A stretch of 64,000 nucleotides of DNA from Neurospora tetrasperma FGSC 2508 (taxonomy: Eukaryota; Ascomycota; Sordariomycetes; Sordariales; Sordariaceae). Location of the stretch: contig NW_009799100.1 of the NCBI RefSeq assembly GCF_000213175.1, positions 5,077,293-5,141,292 of the forward strand, in the 5' to 3' direction. The notes under the pieces were generated by a model. That model saw nothing but the letters and a program-made list of their open reading frames with translations, did not search any database and was not told the DNA's origin. Below are positions 20,885 to 30,933 of this stretch, one piece after another. Position 1 is the first letter of the stretch. Each line of letters starts with the position of its first letter. The translations under genes were made by a program, and so were the position numbers.

Positions 20885-20889
20885 CCCAG
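20885..20889. repeat. Target-site duplication, right copy (CCCAG)
   Basis: Identical to 13260-13264. On the minus strand it is the CTGGG completing the codons ...GCC GCT GGG (Ala-Ala-Gly) of the interrupted NLR gene. Confidence 0.92.
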
Positions 20890-21919
20890 CGGCTTCCATC
20901 TCTATACAGAGAACATGACCACCAAATTCAGCGTTAAGCTTATCCCGAGAGAGGGCGTTCTTGATGACTTGATTCCCCGAGACTATCAATCCGTAGTGAA
21001 TTTGTATCGGTTCTTCACGTGGCTTTCTCTTGATGATCTTGGCAGGATCACAGAAGCGACAGTCACCATCGTCTTCCTCGTCGTCAAGCACATCAGATTC
21101 CACGCCTAAAGCGCAGAACTTATCCGAGTCATCTGGGCCAGGTTGAGCAGGCTGAGTGTGCGGGATTGATTGCGGTTGCGAGATGTTGTGATTCCATGAC
21201 CAGAGGACAAGGAGTTGGAGTAGGAATTCGAGAATCGAAAAGACTTTGAGTAAGAGCAGTCGCGGGTAAAGCCGTGATTCATCGTTGTGTGTGTGGTGGA
21301 GGTATTGAGACTGAAATAGTACGTCCTTCAGAGCGTCTGACCTCAGATACCTTGAAGCCATCATCGGCGAATGACACTCTAGCTGTTCAAGAAATTTACG
21401 GATTCGGGATTGCCCCAGCTCATGTTGTGCTTTGAGATGGTTCACCGCTATCAACAGAAGATGAAGTGGTCTGTTCAATGAGCCAGTCCGTTCGAAGGAT
21501 TCGTCACCCGCTCTTGGCCCCTGTATTGTCTTTCCCATGTCCCACTGAACCACGCCATGATAATGACTTGATGGTACGGAGACAACAACGTCTCCCAGAC
21601 GGACTTTGGGCGGCATGCCTCCACCAACACCGACCATTAACCCGAAGCGGATAGAGGGAAATGTAGAGAGCATTCGCTCCACAACGGTGGTTGCTGCAGT
21701 TGTGCCAATTTCTCCCATCGGGAGACAAGTAATGACAATGTTATGTTCCGCAATCGACCCGAGGGTGTATGAATTGGTGTCGTTAGATCTTTGCGCGAGA
21801 GGACCATGTTCGACGTCTAATATGGCCATTGCTGCTGCCCTTTCGTGGGCGAGTGCGCACACCCATCCTATGGTGTAATCGCTATGGGACCTGGGATTGT
21901 CGATCCGTCCGGTCGCCAT
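20885..21919 (-). pseudogene. NLR gene, 5' part: nucleoside phosphorylase-like domain (interrupted)
   Basis: Starts MATGRIDNPRSHSDYTIGWVC at ATG 21919. The frame continues uninterrupted for 345 codons to the element junction. Family features seen: YTLGSIAEHNIVITCLP, FGLMVGVGGGMPP, VRLGDVVVSVPSSHYHGVVQ, CRFCDPAKII, IHYGLIVSGNQVIK and CIEMEAAG at the junction. This is the PNP/UDP-phosphorylase-like N-terminal domain common in fungal NACHT and ankyrin NLRs. It continues at 13264 with [20 protein letters not shown] in the same frame once one target duplication is removed. Transcription would now run into the co-oriented element and end in LTR sequence, giving a truncated protein (a short readthrough CYDPIMYLDKTNQ then stop). 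The surviving frame has no sign of RIP. Confidence 0.9.
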
Positions 21920-22159
21920 TTCGTGGAAGGCCGGTCGGCCGGAAGCGGGAGCGTGTTGAAGACGTAGATGAGGGAATGGCCAAGAGGGAATACAAAAGTG
22001 ATGATAGTTGAGGATCTAAGAGCGTGAAGGAGTCTGAAAGAAAGACTTCTCAGAATCGGCAGAGGTGATGAACTGAGAACGTAACTGGAAAAGGCTCAGA
22101 GACTTCTGGAGAAGTGAGGCTCTAGCAAAAAAGAGTAGGTGTATCAGCTAATGCACAGC

Positions 22160-23008
22160 CATCAAAAAGCCATCGCCACGCCGTAACCAAATTCGAGAGG
22201 GTGCATACCTTGGTTGCGAGCTGCTGTCCATTCACCTCCATTCAAGGCAACCCGGCACGAATCGTTGGTGAAGCTGTCAAGTTGCTCTATGGTCGAAAGC
22301 ATTAGGGAACCTTCAGCTCGCGCAGCCTGATGGAGCCCAAAGTCTGCATCTGCACAGCCATGGCTTCTAGTTCTCATCGGCACTAGATAAGCGGGCAGTG
22401 GAGGGTTCCCATTGGATACTGCCGAGGGCTGTGTCGTGGGATGAAGAAGTGAGAATGCCACGATATCGCGCTGGTAGAGCGAATCATAACAAGCCGAAAG
22501 CTTTGATGATGTAAGGTAGGTATTGACTCGAGCAGTGTATCTTGCATGCTGATGAGCAATAGTTGGGCAAGGAACGAAGTGGTCAACTTTCAGGGTGTAG
22601 AAAAGTGGAAAAACCGGCGCTGGTGTGAAGTTGCGAGACTGGCGATGACAGTGCCTACCCACCTACCTTATGCAATCTGATCAGCAACTGCCTTAAAGGG
22701 TCAGGTATGTACTTTCGGAGATCGGGGGTCTTCAGTTCATACCGCGTTTCTACCCACCGCTCGAAGGAGCGATGAAAAACTCGGAGACTTCTCTCCGTAT
22801 CACTCAGAGCTGGAAAGTGAGCACAGCCCATTGTCCAGGCAGGACACTTGACGAAGAGACGAAACCCAAGAGGAAAGCGCATCTTGAAGAACTGGACTGC
22901 ACCCAAATCAAAAGCACCCCGGCCGTGACTGGCACCTGACGCCCCCTTCCCCGCCATTCGTCGTTGGTTGAAAAGGCAAGAGAGATGTGTAGCAGAGAAA
23001 ATCAACAA
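22160..23008 (-). pseudogene. Unrecognised coding remnant or small multi-exon gene
   Basis: Two minus-strand frames look protein-like. The first (23008-22655, up to 117 residues) ends RQLLIRLHK at a GTAGGT donor. The second (to 22162) holds the module RAEGSLMLSTIEQLDSFTND and NGGEWTAARNQ before a GTATGC donor near 22207. That module recurs at 7569-7661 with the reading frame preserved, which argues for real protein ancestry. I could not find a splice pattern joining them. It lies about 240 bp upstream of the NLR start, same strand. Function unknown. Confidence 0.35.
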
Positions 23009-23533
23009 GGAGGAAACTTCATTTTAGACTCAGACATCTTCCTTCCCGGCCTTTCGCCGTGGAAAGAACTCGTCTGTTTGAGATAATGGAAACTCAAGAA
23101 CGGGAGGAGATGGGAATCAGGAAGCGAGAAAAAACTTAGCGGATGATATACCTCTAGCTGTTCTTCAAGTGTTCGTTATGTCTTCCTCACACCCATCTAG
23201 TAACACAGGATCGATATCAAAGATAAAAGGGGCCACCTCCTTATGTGACGACCCGAGTGGTCCTTTGCGAGGAGTCCCGCAATAATGTGAAATGCAAGCG
23301 AGCCAGCCCCTCTTCCGAGAAAAGGCCACTGCCCTGGTATTTTCGTTCCTCCTTCCTCAACCGTCACCTCAGCCGTCCCATCACCCGGCCGTTCACCTAT
23401 CCATTCCACAAGGCGCAAGCCACCTAATAACATGAACATGTAAACATGATCTCGATGTTGACCGTCTTGCCAGTCCGGCTTCGCTCTCATCTAGGTGAAA
23501 CAAAACGTCGTTGAGAGGTAGTTTGCAAATCTC

Positions 23534-25244
23534 TTACTCATCGGAAAGCTCCTTCTGTATAAGATCCATAAGATCTTTGAAGGCAGTAGCGTTGGCCTCG
23601 CTCAGCTGTAGGCAATCATTGTCAGCAGCTTGAGACGATTTCGGGAAGACGATCAGACATACCTTCACCTGCACCTGTCTCGGCTCCGTGCCCTCAAATG
23701 CCGTAAACAGGACATATGCCGCCTTCAGCTTCTTAGTCACGGCGAACGTCATGGCCGGTACGATGGCCGTGTTGAGAATGACACGGAGGGTGTGGTCTTG
23801 GCGCATGACGAGACGGACACTCTTCCGGCCGCCACCGCTGCCCGCCTCTCCGTCACCGCTGTCCTCCACCAGTGCCGAGGCGTCAAAGGAAGTCGCGTCC
23901 CAGTTGCCGTTGTGATCTCGCTTGACGCTCGCTTTGGGCACATTGACCTTGAGCATGCCAGCTCCCCTCTCCTTCCAGCCGACACCCTTCTCCATAACGA
24001 AGATCTTGGCGCGCACCGCTAGTAGCGTGGCGTCCTCACCCTCGCCGTCATCGACAACGACTGATCATAGGTTAGCATTGCCGCATAGGACAAAGCGACG
24101 TAGGAATCCCAGGTCACGGAAACTTACCCTTGCGCAGCTTCAACTTTTTCTCTTCCTCCGCCGCAGTCCTAGCCTCGTCATTCTCACCCTCCTTGTCCTC
24201 ATTTGCCCCCGTGTCCTCTTTCTCGTTACCGCCCTCCTCTTCACTCTCCTCCGCGTCGCTCTCTGGCGCACCAAAAGGTTTGGCAGGCTTGCTGCTCATC
24301 AAAGTCTCACCGGGCTTACCACCGAAACTTGTAAGCTTAGCTCCACCCAGCGCGCTGCCTCCAAAGCCGCTAGAAAACCCGCCACCAAACACAGAGCCGG
24401 AGCTGGCGCTGTTAAAGCCAGCAAATGGCGAAGGTGCCGCAGCGGAGCTGCCGAAGCTAAGTTTGGGCGGCGTGGGAGCCGCTGCTGTGGTGGAAGCGCT
24501 GAGAGTGCCAAAGGGAGAGGCAGATCCGGAGTTTGTAGAGCCGAAAAGACTGGGGGCTGCCGAGGCGCCTAGGGCGCCAAAGGGAGAGGTTGTAGAGCTG
24601 GCAAGCTTGGCGAAACCGGACTGGGCAAAGGCGGAGGATGATGTCTGGGGCTTCTCTTCGCTCGTGGGCTTAATTTCTGCTGCTGACTCGGCGGGCTTCG
24701 AAGGAATCTCGGTGGTGGGTGTCTCGACGGATACTGAGGAAGTAGTCTCCTGGTGACCACAGGGTTAGTCGAGAGCCCCAAATAGCATGTGTCGACAAAA
24801 ATGTCCCACCTTTACTCCATCGTCCGACGCGGATGCCTCGTCACGGGCGCGCTTCTTCTCCGGCTCGGACCTGTCTGTCCTACTTTGGGTCGCGGTGGGC
24901 TTGGCCTCCTCTGTGGAAGGCTGGTCCCCGGATTGAGCGTCGATGGCGTCCTTGCTCTCTTCAAGCTCGTCGTGTGCTCGCTTCTTCTTGGGAGACGAAA
25001 CCTGCTCCTTCATTTCGGTGTCCTTATCGTCACCAATTGCAGGCTCTGGGGTGGCCTTCCTTGAGCCGGCTGTAGGGGTGCCATTGTCTGATCCGCTATC
25101 TTGGGCTGCGGCGGCGCTTTGCTCGGAGATGGATGTGTGCTTGAGTTCGCGGCGGGCGGCCGTGGTCTCGGCGTCTTCCTTAGTGACTGGCGCGACGACG
25201 GGGTCCGCGGTGTCGGTTTGTTGGTTTTGCGTCGGGTCGGCCAT
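23534..25244 (-). CDS. Ran-binding FG-repeat protein (Yrb2/Hba1/RanBP3-like)
   Basis: Predicted nuclear export cofactor that binds RanGTP and exportin. Exons on the minus strand: 25244-24810, 24749-24128, 24060-23663, 23605-23534, giving 508 residues with three introns of 57-67 nt. Seen: an acidic/Ser-rich N terminus with two basic KKKRA / KKRARDE nuclear-localisation-like patches; a middle with FG motifs (SPFG, SLFG, SVFGGGF, GFGG); an acidic stretch (ESDAEESEEEGGNEKE); and a C-terminal Ran-binding domain (about 355-500) with KIFVMEKGVGWKERGAG and VRLVMRQDHTLRVILNT. The FG plus single C-terminal RanBD order matches yeast Yrb2 and fission-yeast Hba1. A Nup50/Nup2-type nucleoporin is the alternative, but the basic N-terminal patches favour Yrb2/Hba1. 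No sign of damage. Confidence 0.9.
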
Positions 25245-26395
25245 GATGTCAGAGGGTCTGATGGATCGCGAGATTGGTGATGTGGTTGTCAAGTGAGGAG
25301 GACCAATCGCCAAGCACACGATTGGTGTTGCAGAGCGTACCGGGCGGGCTTGACGCGGGCAGTAGAGATCAGATACAACAGAGTAGCAAGGGACAGAAAT
25401 GAAAAGGTCTCTGTTCAGTTTCGAAAGAGTTTAGCAATAAGTACCAGACAAGAGCAAGAGCAGCGGAAGAAAAGTGGCAGAGACGGAGTTTGGTGCCAAG
25501 CGCATCTGAAATCGAACGTCTTCTCGAAAATGGGGTTAACCCAGGCTCAGCGGGGGCGGGTGGGTGGAAGTGGAAGTGGAGATTACCTACTTACCTACCT
25601 AGCACAGGGCGAGGCGGGCAGTTGGGGCCCTCCGCGCGCTTCGCTACAGTGGTTGGTCACAATGTTTAATTCCCGTCCACAACGGGCAGCTATGGAAGTT
25701 GTGACGGGTTCGGATTGGACTTGCGCAACTAATACAACCTGGAACCTGACTGGGAGCTCAACCTGGTAGAGGTACCAAAGTTGAACGGAAATCGTCAACA
25801 TTCTCCATCACAATGATGGGCATGCTGCTCCAATACCTACATTGTCGACTTTCACAGGCAACACTTCTTCGCTTCGCTACTAGGTGAATAAGCAGGGATT
25901 TGGACAATCCAACGTGGTCGCAAGGCCATCAAGCTTCCTGTCGTCAACCCGTTTCGTGACCAAAGAATGTTTCGATCCATCGCCACCACGGTCTCGAGTT
26001 AAGCCGTGGTAGAGCAGGATGGAATAGCTATTGTTGGGTGGAAACAGAAGCATCACCAAGTGGTCCAGTCAGAACTCAACCTCAATGCAAGCATCACTCT
26101 GCGTTGAGCGGAAACGCGGTGCGCCTCGGCACCTGCCACACAGCTGCGGGGAACCCTCTATCACGTCAGTCAGTGCAGTGACACCGGACATTGACAGGGC
26201 AGAAGGATCCAATTATCATAACAGCACTCTCGTCCTAGTCAACATAGTTGAGACTGACATTACTTGGGTATACTCCTACTATGTAGCTGATCTTGAGTTC
26301 TAGACAATTTCCTGGATAGAAATATCCAAATGAAACCCTAGCCACTGTCTTTTCGAATTGTCGTAATCCCCATCACAGTCTTGCAACTGTCTCTC
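25245..26395. other. Intergenic region, no supported gene
   Basis: Holds the promoter and leader of the Ran-binding protein gene. Open frames are short and without motifs. A GGAAGTGG-type purine tract and CTACCTA repeats (around 25565-25605) are the only local patterns seen. Confidence 0.4.
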
Positions 26396-26908
26396 CTAAC
26401 TACAACGACCGGTATCGTATTGCAAAGATCTCATCAATTTTGTCATGGACGAGGCACTGTACCTGAGATGGGATGCTAAGAGCCATTCCTCGATCCCTTC
26501 TATCACAAGGGAAAGCCCGACAGCTTTACAAAAACTACAATATATTCGATTAATTCGGTGAGGTGGCAGAAGGAAACATCTCGATTTTCCAGTCCATGAA
26601 TCAAACAGGGTAACCACAAAAGAACCGTCTCTGAGACGACGATTCTCGTCCATTCTAGCCATCTCGGAATAGCGCCAAGCACCGGACCAAATATTGACTT
26701 CCGGATCACAGGTTACCACAGCAACCGCGTACGCTGGTGGGTCAAGACACGTTTGGAATTGAAAGCCGCGACACAAGTCATGCATATGTATATACCCTTC
26801 TGGAAGATGAAGCAGCACCGACCTCACGTTGCTGCACATGAGAAGCGCATCGGTAAATGTCCTATCCGCACAAGCATTTCCCCAGCACTTATTACAGTCA
26901 TTAAGCAT
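26396..26908 (-). CDS. Hypothetical open frame, 170 codons
   Basis: An uninterrupted minus-strand frame with fairly balanced composition and a segment SGAWRYSEMARMDENRRLRD. No domain, signal peptide or intron signals were recognised. Its 5' end is close to the 3' end of the next gene (26975), leaving almost no room for a promoter, which argues against it. It may be chance or part of the 3' UTR of that gene. Confidence 0.2.
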   Translation of the reverse strand: MLNDCNKCWGNACADRTFTDALLMCSNVRSVLLHLPEGYIHMHDLCRGFQFQTCLDPPAYAVAVVTCDPEVNIWSGAWRYSEMARMDENRRLRDGSFVVTLFDSWTGKSRCFLLPPHRINRIYCSFCKAVGLSLVIEGIEEWLLASHLRYSASSMTKLMRSLQYDTGRCS

Positions 26909-26974
26909 TAAGGTAGATACCCCAACCCATCAATACCCTCGAAGAATCCCGCGACCCAAGAAAGCGCCTCTTTG

Positions 26975-29240
26975 TTACCTTCGACTTCTCAGATATTCCT
27001 CATACCGAGGTGGTAACAACCCTTCGTCATCAACAACACCCCTCAGCCCTACCACTTCACCATAACTCGGCGGTGGAGGCGTCCCAGGTGACTGTCGCCT
27101 GGCATTTACCGGCGGAGCCGCCTGAGGCCTTGGAGCCGCTTCTTGCCTCGCCCCAGCCCGAATCATATCCTCCACCAGATTCGCAGCCCTCATGAACGAG
27201 GCCAGCTCACCGCCAATGGACAAATCATCATCGCTATCCTCTCCACCGCTGTCTTCGCCACTGCTCTCCCCAACTTCATCACCGCGCTCCTTCTCCCGCT
27301 CGTCTTCCGAGTCAACCAACGTTTCCTTCTCATCCCAAACCCTCTCATCATCATCAACAACGACATGCTCAACAGGCTCATGTATCGTCTGGAGTTCCGA
27401 CCCAGGTTCATACCTCAACGCAAACCCATCCTCCGGCACCGCATGGTACTCGCAGTACCGCTGGTACTCCCTTTCTGATAACCTCTTTTTCTCCTGTTTC
27501 TCCTGTTTCTCCTGTTTCTCCTGTTTCTCCTGTTCCTCCATACACAGCTCTGACATCCCCTCATTCTTCTCCTCCAACGACCCCCTCTTCTCCGCCATTT
27601 CATCATTATCACCCTCACCTTTAAATTCCCCAGTCCCGATCACAGTCCCAGATTCATCTCCAGCTTGCAGCTGAGCAAAGTACTTAGTCTTGCACTCTCC
27701 ACAGCTTTCATCACTGCCGTAAAACCCGGGACAAAGCGATTCTATCACTACCTCGGGCTCTCCCGCTCCGCTTCCTTGGGCCAACCTTTTTCTTCGGCTG
27801 CGTTGCCGATGGAGGGAGTGAAAGATACAGGCCAATATGAGGAGGGAGAGAAAGATGATGTAGGCGGCGAGGCGGATGGGCGAGAGATTGATCAGGTGCG
27901 CGTAAACAGAGGCGCGGAGGGAAGATGGGCGGGAATTCAGGGTCGTTTGGTGGGCTGATCTGGAGGTTAAGTCCAAGAGCAAATCTGGGAATGGCAGACG
28001 AGCTGGTTTAGCTGGTCGATGATGTGGGAGTTCCCATGGCGGATGAGCAGACGGGCCGGGGGTGCTGGTGTTGTTTTCTCTCGGCGGGAGGTTTGCGCAA
28101 AGCGTTTCAAAGTGCTGTCTGCTCTCCTCGTAGTACTTCCTGTTCATGACCACCGGCTTTTGCGCATAGCCATGACCAACCACACCGGCAGTGTCTTTCT
28201 CCTCAGCAGCAGCAGCAGCAGCAGCGATACTCCTCCGATACTCCAAACACTCCACCTCCCTCTCAAACTCCTTCCTCTCCCTCTTCAACCTCTCCTCCCT
28301 ACTTTCTCCTTTTCCCTCCATCTTCCCCACCGTATTCGTCTCTGTGTCTCCCCCCTCATCATCATCATCTTCATCATCAAAAACAACCTCCCACCCCCCC
28401 GTCTTCTTCCCTCTAACATCTCGAATCCTCGCATCAACACACCACCCTGCCACTCCAAACGCCCAGACTGGTTCCTCTTGTCTGAACCAGATCGTACAAC
28501 TCAACTCGTCTTTCACCGGCTGTCCATCGACGGCTTGCAAAGTGAGGGTAACGGATTGTGATCGTTGGGCTTTTGCATCAACCCCCTTGTTGTTGTTTTC
28601 AGGGTTATCGTCAGAGACGGAATAGTCGCCGTCGTCGTCGTCGACGTCAGCAGAAGAGCCGCCGCCAGGGAAGCAACGCGATTCCCAAGTAAGATCCACC
28701 TTGATATCATTATCCAGCACAAACGACCCGTCTTCGTTCGGTGGAGAAAGCAAAGGTTGGTTGTTGATGGTGATGTTGGGGGAGGCGCAACTGTCATGGC
28801 TACCGATGGGGAGATTGGTGACAGAGGGGTTGACATCGAGGCGGAAACCCTGTGTTGATCACCTCTAATCAGCCAAACACGCATGGAGCTAAAAAGAAAA
28901 GAAAAAAGTTGAGGGATGGGATGGAGAAGAAGCGGTAAAGCATGTAAACAAAAAGAAAGGTAAACAAAATGAAATACAACATACCAGATCTTGACCGTAG
29001 ACATAAGATCGCGGAGTGGGGTGCATAAACTGTATATATAGCGACTGCGGGTTGGGAACAGCTGGTGCTACTGCTACTGGGGCGACATCTAAAGGGTGAT
29101 CAGTGAGTCAATCCATCGTACCAATCAATACCACTCAATTGAATTCAAATGTTGGTAAAGTATTGCATACCCTCTAATCCCAAGACAACATTCCCCCAAG
29201 CCAGCGCGAACAACGCCGCCGTGTGTTTTGAGCCGTGCAT
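26975..29240 (-). CDS. Unrecognised single-pass membrane protein with signal peptide
   Basis: Three exons on the minus strand (29240-29171, 29088-28985, 28849-26975) give about 659 residues. The first exon encodes a signal peptide (MHGSKHTAALFALAWGNVVL). An ectodomain follows with conserved-looking cysteines (SCASPNITINNQ, CTIWFRQEEPVWAFGVAGWC), then one transmembrane helix (about 355-380, IIFLSLLILACIF), a CGECKTKYFAQLQ patch, a low-complexity EKQEKQ repeat, and a long acidic Ser/Glu-rich tail ending in PPPSY and LLPPRYEEY. Ectodomain outside and acidic tail inside is the likely topology. PPxY-type motifs suggest ubiquitin-ligase WW-domain contacts (inference). I do not recognise the family. 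The gene uses clean GTATGY donors. Confidence 0.8.
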
Positions 29241-30933
29241 CGCTTTGGTGATGCTACGGCCGAGTGTCCAACGCCGAAGGTCCCGCTCGGGTGTAGTCGC
29301 GAACTGCACTGAGGTCCAGTGGTGTTTGGTTGGTACGGTGGCCTAAATCCCCTTGATTGACCCGGTTGGCCTTGACCTTGACCCCGGCGCGGCGCGGCGC
29401 GGAACGCTGTGAATGAATGGTACGAGACGTCTTCCGCCAATGTACCGATTGCCGTGCCGTGCGACACGGAACCGAACCGATTAGATGCCTGGGTCCCGGA
29501 TGTCGTAGGCTCGTAGGGTAGGTACGTAGGCTCGTAGGGTAGGCAGGTGAGAATAGGCTCCCAACGAACCGAACGACGACGACGACGGGAACCTAATGGA
29601 AGTGGCGATGCACCGTCCGTCCGTCTCCAGGTTCTCCAGTAGTACCGTGTATCGTGGGGTGTTGTTTGTTGGCCTGGTCAAGTCCAGTCCAGTCCAGCGT
29701 CGTCGTCACCTGGTGGAAAGTGGAATCCTCAAAGTCATGAGAACCAACAAAAGGTTGCCTGGCCTCTCTTGTCTGAATTACAAGTAGAAGTGTAGTCCAA
29801 GTAAAAAGATAAAAAGATAAAAAGGACAGATGGCCCCCCGCTCCTCTTCAGACAAGACAACACGGTTTTCTCAACACTACCTACCCTACCCTCTCTGAAG
29901 AAAACAACACGATAATCCCTACCATGAACCCCTCATGATCACCAGGCAGCCGTTTAGTTCACCGAGAGGCCGCCGGGCTGATTTAAGTAACCAACCAATC
30001 AGCTTACACGGAACCACAAGCGACGACCAGGAACAGAACTAAACCAAGCCAAGCCAACCAAGCCTACCGAGAATACCGGGGGAAAAAAAGCAAAAAGTGG
30101 GAAGCTTACGACGGCGTCGCTTAACTCGCTTAGCTTAGCTCGGTCTGGGGGAGGGGTTTCAGTTGAGGAAGAAGGTGAGGTGAGGTGAGGGGCACGCCAC
30201 ATACTAAAAGATGACAGCATCACTTTTGTTTCTGACAAGGTAAGTACTGCAAGGTTAAATGTAAGGTTGGCTGTAAAGACTGAGAGGTGGGTTAGGTGGG
30301 TAGGTAGTTTGTGGTACAATCGATCATCTTGAAATGTTATCTATATAAGTCTCCCAATGGCATTTTGTCCAAGTAACTGGTTTTGAAGTATTGACGCAGT
30401 GGAAAAGATACTTTCTATTGTAAGGAGATATGCACCGCAGGACGAACAATGGTTTGCCTAAGAATATAAGTGATACCATCCGTCTCTTTGGGTCAAAGTG
30501 ATGTCAGGAAATGAGGAAACCGGCTGAGATGACCAAGGTGGGAGAAAGACAAAATCATCGCAAGCAAGGCTGGAAAGCAGCGACCAAACAAGCAGATAAC
30601 GAGCACCAGAGCAGAAACAAAGAAACAACACATATGATATACAAGCCCTGGAACGTCATTTTGCACTTTTTGTGCAATTGTTGCTCTGTAACGCAACCTC
30701 TTCTCATCCGTTTGATCCAGTTAACTTCCCAGTCTCATTGATCTGTCTAGTGGCCTTGAGAACCATATTTGGTTTATTCACCAAAAGCCTGAAAGCCCAA
30801 TCATGATGAACCAACGATCCATGTGTCTGTTCCCTTTGCCTTCGTTGTATGTGTATTTAAGCCAACTCTTCAATACACAATTGTACAATCGAGCCACCCA
30901 CAATTCAACATGCCATGACCGCTCCTACCAGGC
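29241..30933. other. Intergenic region
   Basis: No supported gene. Contains simple sequence such as GCGCGGCGCGG (about 29390), CGTAGGCTCGTAGGGTAGG repeats (29507-29545), GACGACGACG (29574), AGGTGAGGTGAGG (30176) and TCCAGTCCAG (29685). It includes the promoter of the preceding gene and the 3' side of the RING gene. Confidence 0.45.

Noticed and set aside
27490-27535. CRISPR-like short direct repeats (CTGTTTCTC units)
   Set aside because: These are in-frame EKQ-coding repeats of the membrane-protein gene, without spacers, in a eukaryote.
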